Origin: Aphodoplasma sp045626925
Lineage (GTDB): Bacteria > Bacillota > Clostridia > UBA1381 > UMGS1253
Direction: 5' to 3'
Length of the DNA: 64,000 nt
Assembly: GCA_045626925.1 (NCBI GenBank)
Contig: JAZUQZ010000003.1
Span: forward strand, 38,606-102,605
Shown one piece after another: positions 16,480 to 25,089 of this stretch. The notes under the pieces were generated by a model, which saw only the letters and a program-made list of their open reading frames with translations, was not told where the DNA came from and ran no database searches. How positions within the stretch are numbered: position 1 is the stretch's first letter; every line of letters starts with the position of its first letter. Both the position numbers and the translations under genes were made by a program.

Positions 16480-18369
16480 ATGAATAGCATACTTGATGAG
16501 TATAATTTTCCAATAGATTTAAAAGCGATGAATGCAGACGAGCTTTCTGCATTGTGTGGTAAAATACGCGCTTTTTTAATTGAAGCGGTGTCAAAAACAG
16601 GGGGTCACCTTGCATCAAATCTCGGTGTAGTAGAGCTTACAGTAGCACTTCACCGAGTTTTTAATATGCCTACCGACAAGATTGTGTTTGATGTAGGACA
16701 CCAATCATATGTGCATAAAATCTTATCAGGTCGCAAGGATATGTTCGATACATTGCGTCAGGAAAATGGTCTTTCAGGCTTTCCGAAAACACAAGAAAGC
16801 AAGTACGATTCATTTAATACAGGACATAGCTCGACCTCTGTATCAGCGGCGCTTGGTCTTGCTCGTGCAAGGGATTTAAAGGGTCAGAAGCATAAAGTGA
16901 TTGCGCTTATTGGTGATGGTGCACTTACGGGCGGTCTTGCATATGAGGCTATATGTGATGCCGGAAATGCAAAAAATGATTTGATTGTTATACTAAATGA
17001 TAATGAGATGAGCGTAAGTAAAAATGTTGGCGGTATGAGTGAGTATCTTTCAAAAATTCGTACACGCCCGTCATATTTTAAGATAAAATCAGTTACAGAG
17101 CGCACGCTTGGCAAGGTTCCTTTTGGTAAGACAATAAGCTCGTTTTTAAAATGGTTTAAAGAAGGCATCAAGCAGATGCTTATGCAACAAAATATATTTG
17201 AAGACCTCGGCTTTACTTATCTTGGGCCAGTAAATGGACACGACATACACAAGGTATCGGCGATGCTTGAATATGCAAAAAACACAAAGGGCCCTGTACT
17301 TGTGCATGTATGCACAAAAAAAGGACATGGCTATAAGCCTGCAGAAACAAGGCCACAGGCATTTCATGGGATATCGCGTTTTGATACTGTGTCAGGTAAT
17401 TTGTTAAAAAAGAAGCTTACGGCCGATTATTCGGCGATTATGGGGCGCCATTTGGTGCGCATTGCAAAAGAAAATGAAAGCGTTGTTGCGATAAGTCCGG
17501 CAATGACTCTTGGAAGTGGACTAAAAACATATGCACGCACACTACCGAAACGCTTTTTCGATGTTGGAATATGCGAAGGGCATGCTGTGACGAGCGCTGC
17601 AGGTCTTGCAATAAGTGGGTTTGTACCTGTTGTTTGTATATATTCCTCGTTTTTACAGAGGGCATATGACCAGATAGTGCACGATGTCGCTATGCAAAAT
17701 CTTCATGTTGTTTTTTGTATAGATAGGGCAGGGGTTGTTGGTGAGGACGGCGAAACACACCAGGGCGTATTTGATATTGCATTTATGCGCCAGATTCCTA
17801 ATATGTCGATTTTGGCACCATCGTGTTTTTATGAGCTTGAGCATATGTTAAAGTATGCTATAAATGAGCATCGCGGACCGATATGCATACGATATCCGCG
17901 CGGCGCAATGCAGTATACAGGCGAAAGGTTTGATTTTAGTTTTGGCAAGAGTCATATTGTGCACGAGGGAAACGATGTTACAATTATTGCAGTAGGAAAC
18001 CTTTTAGAAGCGGCAACAAACGCAGCAAAACAGCTTGAACAAAAGGGTGTAAATGCAGAGGTAATAAACCTTGGGACAATAAAGCCGCTTGATGAAGAAA
18101 CGATTATAAAATCTGTTAAAAAGACAAATGCAGTTTTGACACTTGAGGACGGTATAATAGAGGGCGGTATAGGAGAGCAAATCGGTGCAATTTTGCAGAA
18201 AAACAATATAGATGCGGTTGTTGAAAATCGTGGATATGATAAATTTGTAGCACAAGCAAAGGTCAGTTCGATACATCAAAAATATGGTCTTGATGATAGG
18301 GGTATATTTGATTGGGCTGTATCTGCTGTTGAAAAAAAGAGAGGTTATAACTTTGGCGAAAAAGCTTAG
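16480..18369 (+). CDS. dxs: 1-deoxy-D-xylulose-5-phosphate synthase
   Basis: Thiamine diphosphate enzyme condensing pyruvate and glyceraldehyde 3-phosphate, the first step of the MEP isoprenoid pathway. 629 aa, full length. The ThDP motif is GDGALTGGLAYEA...NDNEMSVSKN (about residues 145-183). The transketolase-type central domain contains RAGVVGEDGETHQGVFD (about 410-427), and the C-terminal domain binds the protein partner. It is coupled to oapA (2-nt gap) and overlaps tlyA. OLE loci are often linked to isoprenoid genes, which supports the RNA call. Confidence 0.97.
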   Translation: MNSILDEYNFPIDLKAMNADELSALCGKIRAFLIEAVSKTGGHLASNLGVVELTVALHRVFNMPTDKIVFDVGHQSYVHKILSGRKDMFDTLRQENGLSGFPKTQESKYDSFNTGHSSTSVSAALGLARARDLKGQKHKVIALIGDGALTGGLAYEAICDAGNAKNDLIVILNDNEMSVSKNVGGMSEYLSKIRTRPSYFKIKSVTERTLGKVPFGKTISSFLKWFKEGIKQMLMQQNIFEDLGFTYLGPVNGHDIHKVSAMLEYAKNTKGPVLVHVCTKKGHGYKPAETRPQAFHGISRFDTVSGNLLKKKLTADYSAIMGRHLVRIAKENESVVAISPAMTLGSGLKTYARTLPKRFFDVGICEGHAVTSAAGLAISGFVPVVCIYSSFLQRAYDQIVHDVAMQNLHVVFCIDRAGVVGEDGETHQGVFDIAFMRQIPNMSILAPSCFYELEHMLKYAINEHRGPICIRYPRGAMQYTGERFDFSFGKSHIVHEGNDVTIIAVGNLLEAATNAAKQLEQKGVNAEVINLGTIKPLDEETIIKSVKKTNAVLTLEDGIIEGGIGEQIGAILQKNNIDAVVENRGYDKFVAQAKVSSIHQKYGLDDRGIFDWAVSAVEKKRGYNFGEKA

Positions 18370-19168
18370 AGCTGATGAATTTTTAGTGCGTCACGCGCTT
18401 GCTGATGATATAGTTCATGCGCGAGCACTTATTATGAGTGGAGTCGTGTATATAGGTGAGCAAAGATGTGATACATCGGGACAGATGCTCGACGAAGGCA
18501 CATATGTAGAGGTGCGTGATAAAAACAGAAAATATGTGAGTCGCGGCGGATTAAAGCTTGAAAAAGCGCTTAGTGAATTTGGGCTTGATTTAAATGGTGT
18601 AGTCGCGATGGATATTGGTGCATCAACGGGTGGCTTTACCGATTGCATGCTCATAAATGGAGCAAAAAAGGTATATAGCGTCGATGTCGGTTATGGCCAG
18701 CTTGCGTGGAAATTGCGCAGTGATAGCCGTGTTGTGAATATGGAAAGGACGAATGTTCGCTTTTTGAGTGCTGAGAATCTTGATGAGATGATTGATTTTA
18801 TATCTGTGGATGTTTCATTTATTTCGCTTGCACTCATTTTGCCGGTTATGCGCGACATTATGTCACAGAACGGTGAAGCAGTAGTTCTTGTGAAGCCACA
18901 GTTTGAAGCAAAACGCGACCAAGTAGGTGACAAAGGGGTTGTAACTGATAGAGATGTTCATACAGAGGTTATAAAAAATTGTATTGATTATGCTACTAAA
19001 AACAACTTTGATGTGTGTGCGTTGACATATTCGCCGATAAAAGGGCCGGAGGGCAATATAGAGTATCTTATGCATTTGCAGCGCGGAGATGGCAGTGTAA
19101 AAATAAATGAGGATGAAATTTTAAAAGCTGTAAATGAGTCGCACGAAGCGGTGCTTACGCGCCATTAG
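18353..19168 (+). CDS. tlyA: TlyA family rRNA (cytidine-2'-O)-methyltransferase
   Basis: 271 aa from TTG 18353, overlapping the end of dxs by 17 nt, with GAGAGG 8 nt upstream. The frame is open further left but the extra residues are hydrophobic and not part of the family. An N-terminal S4 RNA-binding domain (RADEFLVRHALADDIVHARA) is followed by an FtsJ-type methyltransferase fold with the SAM loop DIGASTGGFTDC and VDVSFISL. In Clostridia and Bacillus this gene is regularly found after dxs in an operon with recN. Confidence 0.93.
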   Translation: MAKKLRADEFLVRHALADDIVHARALIMSGVVYIGEQRCDTSGQMLDEGTYVEVRDKNRKYVSRGGLKLEKALSEFGLDLNGVVAMDIGASTGGFTDCMLINGAKKVYSVDVGYGQLAWKLRSDSRVVNMERTNVRFLSAENLDEMIDFISVDVSFISLALILPVMRDIMSQNGEAVVLVKPQFEAKRDQVGDKGVVTDRDVHTEVIKNCIDYATKNNFDVCALTYSPIKGPEGNIEYLMHLQRGDGSVKINEDEILKAVNESHEAVLTRH

Positions 19169-19209
19169 GAGCGGACAATATATTAAAATATCAAGGGGCG
19201 GGAGATTAT

Positions 19210-19419
19210 ATGTATTCACCGGATATTGAACCAAAATGCGCATTATGTCAAATGGGGGAGCCACTTCCGGGCAATAAAGAGGTTGTGTGCGACAAATATG
19301 GCGTTGTGCCATATGATTATGTGTGTAAAAAATATAAATATGATATATTTAAAAAGAAGGTAAGAAGGAAAAACGGACTTGATGGACAATTCAGTGATGA
19401 CGATTTTTCGATTGAATAG
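19210..19419 (+). CDS. Small conserved Cys-containing protein
   Basis: 69-aa protein, not assigned to a named family. It contains CALC near the N-terminus, then VVCDKYG and DYVCKKYKYD, giving four cysteines that could form a single zinc knuckle, and a basic stretch KKKVRRKN followed by an acidic end. Ribosome site GGGGCGGGAGA lies close to the ATG. It is the last gene of the OLE-dxs-tlyA unit, 41 nt after tlyA. A role in nucleic-acid binding is possible but only a guess. Confidence 0.75.
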   Translation: MYSPDIEPKCALCQMGEPLPGNKEVVCDKYGVVPYDYVCKKYKYDIFKKKVRRKNGLDGQFSDDDFSIE

Positions 19420-19437
19420 AAATATTATAAGAAAAAT

Positions 19438-19473
19438 AAAAAGCCGAGTACAAATATAAAAGTACTCGGCTTT
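19438..19473. terminator. Bidirectional terminator
   Basis: 12-bp stem AAAGCCGAGTAC / GTACTCGGCTTT between converging genes, A/T-rich on both flanks. Confidence 0.9.
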
Positions 19474-19476
19474 AAT

Positions 19477-19716
19477 TTATTTTTGAAGCTCTTTTACACA
19501 TTCGGGGCATATGTTTTTGCCTTTGTAAATGAAGATATCTTTTGAACTACCACAAAATATACAACATAGCTCGTGTTTTTTGAGCATTATCATATCGTTG
19601 TCAACATATATCTCAAGTTCGTCTTTTTCTTCAATGTCAAATGTGCGACGAAGCTCTATCGGAAGTACAATTCGTCCAAGCTCGTCAACTTTTCTAATGA
19701 TGCCTGTCGATTTCAT
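19477..19716 (-). CDS. AbrB/SpoVT-like transcription regulator with zinc ribbon
   Basis: 79-aa protein. The first 50 residues are an AbrB swapped-hairpin DNA-binding domain (STGIIRKVDELGRIVLPIEL, RRTFDI). The C-terminus carries CCIFCGSS and ICPECVKE, a four-cysteine zinc ribbon found in some clostridial AbrB-type transition-state regulators. GAGGAG precedes the ATG. It has its own consensus-like promoter at 19783-19811. It probably regulates growth-phase or sporulation genes; targets cannot be inferred here. Confidence 0.9.
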   Translation of the reverse strand: MKSTGIIRKVDELGRIVLPIELRRTFDIEEKDELEIYVDNDMIMLKKHELCCIFCGSSKDIFIYKGKNICPECVKELQK

Positions 19717-19782
19717 TATTAACCACTCCTCACAAAATTTATTGCAAAATATAAATTATGTTAAAAAAATGATGATGAAAAC

Positions 19783-19811
19783 ATTTTAGCATAGTTTGTA
19801 TACTAAGTCAA
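19783..19811 (-). promoter_or_regulatory. Promoter of abrB-like gene
   Basis: TTGACT (19811-19806), 17-nt spacer, TAAAAT (19788-19783) with a TGC extension in front of the -10. Confidence 0.75.
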
Positions 19812-20009
19812 GCAACGATTTGGAAAAAATTTGAAAATAATTTTTATGTTCGTCAAGCATAGCAAGATAGGATTTCTGATTCCCGGGATGGCATGCGGTA
19901 TATACCTTATCAATAGAAAAGGTTTGCCTGAGCGTATCCACAGCCTCCATCTCCTGAGATATAACTCTACGGTGCGCCTCATCAAAATCATCAATATCGG
20001 TATATTCAT
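19803..20009 (-). pseudogene. Possible decayed coding fragment
   Basis: Part of a minus-strand open frame (19786-20157, 123 codons) with no ribosome site at its first ATG. The downstream half (EAHRRVISQEMEAVDTLRQ, then KVYTACHPGNQKSYLAMLDE) has protein-like composition, while the upstream half is simply antisense to the transposase remnant. It may be the tail of a gene cut by the insertion. The HPGNQKS pattern recalls acetyl-CoA-binding segments of GNAT proteins, but the match is weak. Confidence 0.25.
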
Positions 20010-20062
20010 TTATAGTGGGATGAAGCGTGTGTCCATACATAGGAAATACAGAAAAACAAGCG

Positions 20063-20203
20063 TAAACAGACTTGGATAACTGCAAATCAAAATGGCAGGA
20101 AAAATACCCGTATTCATTTAAACCATGGGAAGATAATTGGAATGAGGTATGTAGCATGTTTAACTATGTTCCTGAACTTAGAAAAATAATGTATACAACA
20201 AAA
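20063..20203 (+). mobile_element. IS256-family transposase remnant
   Basis: About 47 codons encode KWQEKYPYSFKPWEDNW, then NEVCSMFNYVPELRKIMYTT, which is the late catalytic region of IS256/mutator transposases (W..WE....FF.YP.EIRK.IYTTN). A stop lies just upstream, and similarity ends after YTTK, where the IE/LN..R motif should follow. No terminal inverted repeats could be paired. It is a dead fragment marking an old insertion beside the GNAT gene. Confidence 0.7.
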
Positions 20204-20294
20204 TATACTAATACTATATTTGTTATATTTTGGAACAACACACAGGTTGCTCCCTACTTTTTGCGGTCTGGGGTTTTTACATACCCATTATTTT

Positions 20295-21281
20295 TTATAA
20301 AGGCATATAATATGTAATCATAGGCACCGGATGTGCAAATCCTGTTCTTTCGTATGCTCTTCTTGCAGGAGCATGACCGTCATCAAGGCCTGTATGAACT
20401 CTTGCATACTGACAGCCTTTTTTCAGTAATTCACCCTTTAAGAAGCCGTACATTCTCGATGCAATTCTTAAGCCTCTTGAGCTTAAGGATACACCGTTAT
20501 AACCGAATATACCAAGTTTTCCGTCCTTTTCGTATCTCAGAGAACAAAAACCGTGAATTTCACCATTCAGTATTGCAACATAAAAATCTGCTGCTTTAAA
20601 TGATTTTAAAAGAGACTCTTTAAAAACTTTTTTCCAGTCAGGCTTAACAAGATAATAAAGTTCTTCGCCCAGACAATCTTTATATGCAGCGTGAATTGCC
20701 TCCCAGGAAGCATATGCAATTTCCAGAACCTTGTCAGTGTGTTCTTCTTTCATCGGTATGATTATAAGGTCGCCAGGATTTTCTTCTTTATATGTTTCTT
20801 CAAGCTTCATATAGTATTCAACCTGAGGCAATCCTCTTGAAAAACCAAGCTTTTCATATGCTTTTCTTGCAGGAGCGTGACCGTCATCAAGGCCGGTTGA
20901 AACTTGTGCCGCAACACATTTCTTTTCTTTAAAAAGATTTAGAACTGTATTGTTTAATTTTCCTGCAATCCCCAAACCTCTTGCATCAGGGGATACTGCG
21001 TTATTAAGGATTTCACCGATTTGGTTTTTTTCATCTATGTTGTAAGTTGTAAATCCCATAACTTTATTGTCGCAAAGAGCAATAAAGCCTTTTCCTGCGT
21101 TAAGGAAATTATGTACAGCCTGTTTTTTTGCTTCCTGCCAGTTTTCGTATAAAAAATTATATATTTCTTCCCCTAAGATTTCCTTGTCGACTTCTCTTAT
21201 AGGAATCCATGCTTTTGCCGCAATTTCAGCAGCCGCTTCTATGTAATCACTGTGTGGTGCAACAATTTTTATTTCTTTCAT
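20295..21281 (-). CDS. Tandem GNAT-family acetyltransferase
   Basis: 328-aa protein made of two GNAT domains (about 1-160 and 172-328). Each half ends with nearly the same segment: STGLDDGHAPARKAYEKLGF and HTGLDDGHAPARRAYERTGF, the acetyl-CoA/motif B region. Pyrophosphate-binding loops ARGLGIAGKL and SRGLRIASRM are also seen in both halves. The duplication is visible in DNA (20350-20390 and 20855-20895, 38 of 41 identical), so it is fairly recent or kept alike by conversion. The acceptor is unknown. GAGGCG precedes the ATG weakly. It lies next to an IS256 remnant and may have been acquired. Confidence 0.85.
   Translation of the reverse strand: MKEIKIVAPHSDYIEAAAEIAAKAWIPIREVDKEILGEEIYNFLYENWQEAKKQAVHNFLNAGKGFIALCDNKVMGFTTYNIDEKNQIGEILNNAVSPDARGLGIAGKLNNTVLNLFKEKKCVAAQVSTGLDDGHAPARKAYEKLGFSRGLPQVEYYMKLEETYKEENPGDLIIIPMKEEHTDKVLEIAYASWEAIHAAYKDCLGEELYYLVKPDWKKVFKESLLKSFKAADFYVAILNGEIHGFCSLRYEKDGKLGIFGYNGVSLSSRGLRIASRMYGFLKGELLKKGCQYARVHTGLDDGHAPARRAYERTGFAHPVPMITYYMPL
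20350..20390 (-). repeat. Intragenic direct repeat, copy 1 (partner 20855-20895)
   Basis: 41-nt segment of the second GNAT domain; 38 positions identical to 20855-20895 in the first domain. It encodes the TGLDDGHAPAR motif. Confidence 0.85.
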
Positions 21282-21453
21282 TTAAAATCGCCTCATAATT
21301 GTATGTTGTTTTTGTAAAATATTTTATTGTTATATTATTTTATAAAATATTCTTTATTTAAAAGGAGAAATTATATGGCAAAAAATTTAACCCCTTTTTC
21401 AGATATTTTTATTACCTTCCGAAATATTTTATCAAAGTTCTTTCACAAGTGCC

Positions 21454-21481
21454 AAAAAAGTCCCTAAAATAGGGGCTTTTG
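21454..21481 (-). terminator. Terminator of guaA (minus strand)
   Basis: Minus-strand hairpin AAAGCCCCT / AGGGACTTT with a 4-5 nt loop and T6 tail. Confidence 0.8.
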
Positions 21482-21490
21482 AAATGCATT

Positions 21491-22471
21491 TTATTCCCAC
21501 TCGATGGTTGCCGGAGCTTTTGGGCTAAGGTCATAAAGCACACGACATACACCGCCAACTTCGTTTAAAATTCTGTCCGCAATTTTCTTTAAAATTGCCC
21601 AGTCAATTTCCGGCACAGTAGCGCTCATAGCGTCAACAGTATTGACCGCACGGATAATTACAGGCCAATCAAATACGCGCTTTCCGTCGCGCACACCTGT
21701 CGAACGAAAATCAGGCACAACAGTAAAGAATTGCCAAACCTTGTCCGTAAGACCTGCTATATCAAACTCTTCGCGCAAAATTGCATCCGATTCACGAAGT
21801 GCCTCCAAACGCTCGCGAGTAATTGCCCCAAGGCAACGCACCCCAAGACCTGGTCCCGGGAATGGCTGACGGTCGACCATTTCGACCGGCAAACCCAACG
21901 CCTTGCCGACTACTCTTACTTCGTCTTTGTATAAAAGCTTTACCGGTTCAACAAGTTCAAACTGCATATCTTCCGGCAAACCGCCGACATTGTGATGTGC
22001 TTTTACGCCGTCACTTTCAAGTATGTCGGGATAAATCGTGCCTTGTGCAAGAAAAGATATCCCCTCAAGTTTGCTTGCTTCTTCGTCGAATACTTTTATA
22101 AATTCTCCGCCTATAATTTTGCGTTTTGTTTCAGGCTCTTCAACATCTTTTAAAAGCTCTAAAAATCGGTCTGTTGCATCGATATAAATAAGATTTGCAT
22201 CAAGCTTGTTTCTAAAAACTTCTACAACATTTTCACTTTCGCCTTTGCGCATCAAGCCGTGGTTTACATGCACACAAACGAGCTGTTTTCCAATTGCTTT
22301 AATCAAAAGAGCAGCAACAACAGACGAATCGACGCCACCCGATAGGGCCAAAAGCACCTTTTTGTCGCCGACCTGGTCACGAACAATTTTGACCTGCTCA
22401 TCAATAAACTGATTTGCAAGTGCTTCTGTGGTAATGCGTTGCATACTTTCTGGACGGATATTTGAATTCAT
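21491..22471 (-). CDS. guaA: GMP synthase, ATP-pyrophosphatase subunit only
   Basis: 326-aa protein with the ATP-PPase P-loop LALSGGVDSS (about 41-50), the NHGLMRKGE region, the XMP-binding PFPGPGLGVR motif and the complete C-terminal dimerisation domain ending ATIEWE. It makes GMP from XMP. The glutamine amidotransferase domain (about 190 residues) that normally precedes this in bacterial GuaA is missing. A good ribosome site (AGAAAGGATG) directly before the ATG shows this is the true start, not a truncation artefact. It may pair with a separate glutaminase elsewhere, as archaeal GuaAa does, or use ammonia. It lies 31 nt after ddh, probably in one transcript. Confidence 0.92.
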   Translation of the reverse strand: MNSNIRPESMQRITTEALANQFIDEQVKIVRDQVGDKKVLLALSGGVDSSVVAALLIKAIGKQLVCVHVNHGLMRKGESENVVEVFRNKLDANLIYIDATDRFLELLKDVEEPETKRKIIGGEFIKVFDEEASKLEGISFLAQGTIYPDILESDGVKAHHNVGGLPEDMQFELVEPVKLLYKDEVRVVGKALGLPVEMVDRQPFPGPGLGVRCLGAITRERLEALRESDAILREEFDIAGLTDKVWQFFTVVPDFRSTGVRDGKRVFDWPVIIRAVNTVDAMSATVPEIDWAILKKIADRILNEVGGVCRVLYDLSPKAPATIEWE

Positions 22472-22502
22472 ATTACTTCATCCTTTCTAAATTTTGTATA
22501 TA

Positions 22503-23480
22503 TTATAATAAATTTTTTCTAAGTGTATCGGCATCATCGGGATGCATATATGCAGGAGCAATATCAAAAATCGTTTTGGCACCGTATGACTTATCCAAAT
22601 ACAAACGATAGGCTGCCCTTGCATATGCAACAAGCACGCTTGATGTGAACTCTGGATTTGAATCAAGAGTAAGATTAAACTCAATCAAATGCTTGTTTTC
22701 GCCTGTTTTTCCACTTCTCATTACGCTACCGCCATGCGGAATGCCGGCGTGCTCACGCACAAGCTCTTCCTCGCTTATAAAATGCACAGTCGTATCATAA
22801 TCAGCAAAATAATTTGGCATCTCTTTGATAGTTTTTTCAATAAGCGCCTTATCAGCGTTATCATAAGCAACAACAAAACACTCTCGTGTGTGTTTTTGCC
22901 TTGTTGAAAGCTCGGGATTCTCGCCATTGCGCACGCTGTTGAGTGATGCTTCAACAGGAATTGTGTATTGACGGGCATCCTTTACGCCGTCGATGCGTCT
23001 TATTGCATCTGAATGTCCCTGGCTTACGCCTTTGCCCCAAAAGGTATAGGCACGACCGTTTGGAAGAATTGCCTCACCCATAAGACGATTGAGCGAAAAC
23101 AATCCGGGGTCCCAACCGATAGAAATTATGCTGACTTTTCTTCCTTCTTTACTTGCTTTGTCAACATTTTCAAAATGCTCGGGTATTTTTGCGTGTGTAT
23201 CAAAGCTATCCACAACATTAAAATAACGAGCAAGCTCGGGTGTTTGTTGTGGCAAATCCTTTGCACTGCCACCACACAATATTATCACATCGATTTTATC
23301 TTGCATTGAAATTGCATCCTGCATCGAATATACAGGCACACCGGTAATAGTTTTAAGCGTATCGGGCGCGCGTCTTGTAAAAACGCCCACAAGCTCCATA
23401 TCCTTTGATTGTGATATAGCAAGCTCTGTCCCTTTGCCAAGGTTTCCATATCCGGCGATTGCAACCCTGATAGTATTCAT
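22503..23480 (-). CDS. ddh: meso-diaminopimelate D-dehydrogenase
   Basis: NADPH-dependent enzyme making meso-DAP from tetrahydrodipicolinate in one step, for lysine and peptidoglycan. 325 aa from ATG 23480 with AAAGGAG upstream; the frame extends further but matches the family only from MNTIRVAIAGYGNLGKG. The Rossmann motif GYGNLG, the CGGSAKDLPQQ loop, WDPGLFSLNR and WGKGVSQGHSDAIRRI are diagnostic for Ddh. This fits the MurT/GatD genes next door, since clostridial peptidoglycan uses meso-DAP. Confidence 0.96.
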   Translation of the reverse strand: MNTIRVAIAGYGNLGKGTELAISQSKDMELVGVFTRRAPDTLKTITGVPVYSMQDAISMQDKIDVIILCGGSAKDLPQQTPELARYFNVVDSFDTHAKIPEHFENVDKASKEGRKVSIISIGWDPGLFSLNRLMGEAILPNGRAYTFWGKGVSQGHSDAIRRIDGVKDARQYTIPVEASLNSVRNGENPELSTRQKHTRECFVVAYDNADKALIEKTIKEMPNYFADYDTTVHFISEEELVREHAGIPHGGSVMRSGKTGENKHLIEFNLTLDSNPEFTSSVLVAYARAAYRLYLDKSYGAKTIFDIAPAYMHPDDADTLRKNLL

Positions 23481-23532
23481 GTATAACTCGACTCCTTTGT
23501 GAGAAAGTAAAAATAACATTTTAACATTCTAT

Positions 23533-23561
23533 AGTATATCATTTTGGGCGTTTTCTTGCAA
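23533..23561 (-). promoter_or_regulatory. Promoter of ddh-guaA
   Basis: TTGCAA (23561-23556), 17-nt spacer, TATACT (23538-23533) with TGA extension. Confidence 0.8.
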
Positions 23562-23621
23562 TAAAAAATTACAAAAACGCAATAAAAAATATTTTTATTT
23601 ACTATATTTGATGTAATTTTA

Positions 23622-23650
23622 TTGTAATTGCGTCGGAGTTGTGGTATAAT
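23622..23650 (+). promoter_or_regulatory. Promoter of the murT-gatD-hisH-hisF operon
   Basis: TTGTAA (23622-23627), 17-nt spacer, TATAAT (23645-23650) with TGG extension. A 7-bp hairpin TATCGCC / GGCGATA with a 12-nt loop lies in the leader at 23671-23696. Confidence 0.85.
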
Positions 23651-23724
23651 TTATGATAATTGTTGAGTAATATCGCCCAGTGTTGTTTTGGCGATAAAAG
23701 CTATTGTGAAATGAGGAATGACAA

Positions 23725-25089
23725 ATGAACAGAATAAAATTTGTTTTATCTGTTGTCGTGTCAAAAATATTATATTTTGCGTGTAAAATGCTTGGTTCGC
23801 GTGCGTCTACGGCACCCGGAAAATATGCGCGCAAAATTTGTCCGGACATAATAAGCATACTTTCAAAGAAGATAAAAAAACAAATTATTGTTGTTTGTGG
23901 AACAAACGGCAAAACAACTACAAATAACCTTATAAACACTACACTTTTGCGTGCGGGCTATAAGACGGTATGCAACAATGTCGGAGCAAATATGTTAGAT
24001 GGTGTTGCAGCGGCTTTTTGCAAGAGCGCGGGCTTTTTTGGCACGCTTAATGCAGATTATGCATGTCTTGAGGTAGATGAGGCAAATTTAAAGCTATTAT
24101 TTAAACAGATGAGTCCATCAATCATAGTGGTGACAAATCTTTTCCGCGACCAGCTTGACAGATATGGCGAGGTCGATACAACATCAAAGCTTTTAAAAAC
24201 GGCATTTGATTTGGCACCTGATGCAAAACTTATATTAAATGCAGATGACCCGACGACATCGGCTTTTGGCGATGGGAGAGAGGCAATCTATTATTCCATA
24301 GATGGCAAGGTCGATATGCTTTCGTGCAACGAAATGCGTGATGGAGCGGTTTGTCAAAAATGTGGGGAGCCACTTGTTTATGAATATTATCTTTATGGTC
24401 GGCTTGGTCGTTATAAATGTCAAAAATGTGGTGACGAGAATAAGACGGCAACATATAAAGCAAGTGGCATAGCTGTAAAAGACGGGATACTTCATTTTGA
24501 TATTACAAGAGGCGACTTTGCCGCCCATGCAGAATCGGAGGTTACGGGTCTTTACAATGTATATAATATGCTTATGGCATATGCGGCTGCAGACATAGTT
24601 GGAATTGATAACAAGTCGGTTTTATCTGTTTTGTGCTCGCAAAAACCGGAGCCGGGCCGTATGAGCCGTTTTGAGATAAATTCAAAAACTATCTATCTTT
24701 TATTATCGAAAAATCCAATTGGCTTTAACCAATCTGTGAGCACTGTTATAAATGACAACAGAGAAAAAAATGTTCTTCTTGGGCTAAATGACCTGCCACA
24801 AGATGGCGAGGATATATCGTGGATTTGGGATGTTGATTTTGAAACACTTTTAAAGGGAGATGCAAAACATTATTATATTGTAGGCGAAAGACGATTTGAT
24901 ATGTATTTGCGCCTAAAATATAGTGGCTATGATGAATCAAAAATAAAGATTTTTGATTCAATTGATGATGCTATTGAAGCTATGCTGTCTGATGAGCAGA
25001 CAATAAACTATCTTCTTGTGAATTATTCGGTTATGTATCCTATGTATCTAAAGCTTAAAGCGCTTGAGGGAGGGAAAACAAATGAGTAA
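23725..25089 (+). CDS. murT: Lipid II isoglutaminyl synthase subunit MurT
   Basis: Mur ligase-like ATPase that, with GatD, amidates the alpha-carboxyl of D-Glu in lipid II to D-isoglutamine. 454 aa with a hydrophobic N-terminal segment, the P-loop CGTNGKTTT (58-66), the Mur central domain and a MurT-specific four-cysteine zinc insertion (VCQKCGEP and YKCQKCGD). A C-terminal DUF1727 domain docks GatD. The start has GAGGAATG upstream. It overlaps gatD by 8 nt (coupled translation). Confidence 0.95.
   Translation: MNRIKFVLSVVVSKILYFACKMLGSRASTAPGKYARKICPDIISILSKKIKKQIIVVCGTNGKTTTNNLINTTLLRAGYKTVCNNVGANMLDGVAAAFCKSAGFFGTLNADYACLEVDEANLKLLFKQMSPSIIVVTNLFRDQLDRYGEVDTTSKLLKTAFDLAPDAKLILNADDPTTSAFGDGREAIYYSIDGKVDMLSCNEMRDGAVCQKCGEPLVYEYYLYGRLGRYKCQKCGDENKTATYKASGIAVKDGILHFDITRGDFAAHAESEVTGLYNVYNMLMAYAAADIVGIDNKSVLSVLCSQKPEPGRMSRFEINSKTIYLLLSKNPIGFNQSVSTVINDNREKNVLLGLNDLPQDGEDISWIWDVDFETLLKGDAKHYYIVGERRFDMYLRLKYSGYDESKIKIFDSIDDAIEAMLSDEQTINYLLVNYSVMYPMYLKLKALEGGKTNE

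Noticed and set aside
21375..21467. 30-codon + strand ORF with a good AAAGGAG site
   Set aside because: It ends inside the guaA terminator, shows no recognisable pattern and has no promoter; kept only as a curiosity.
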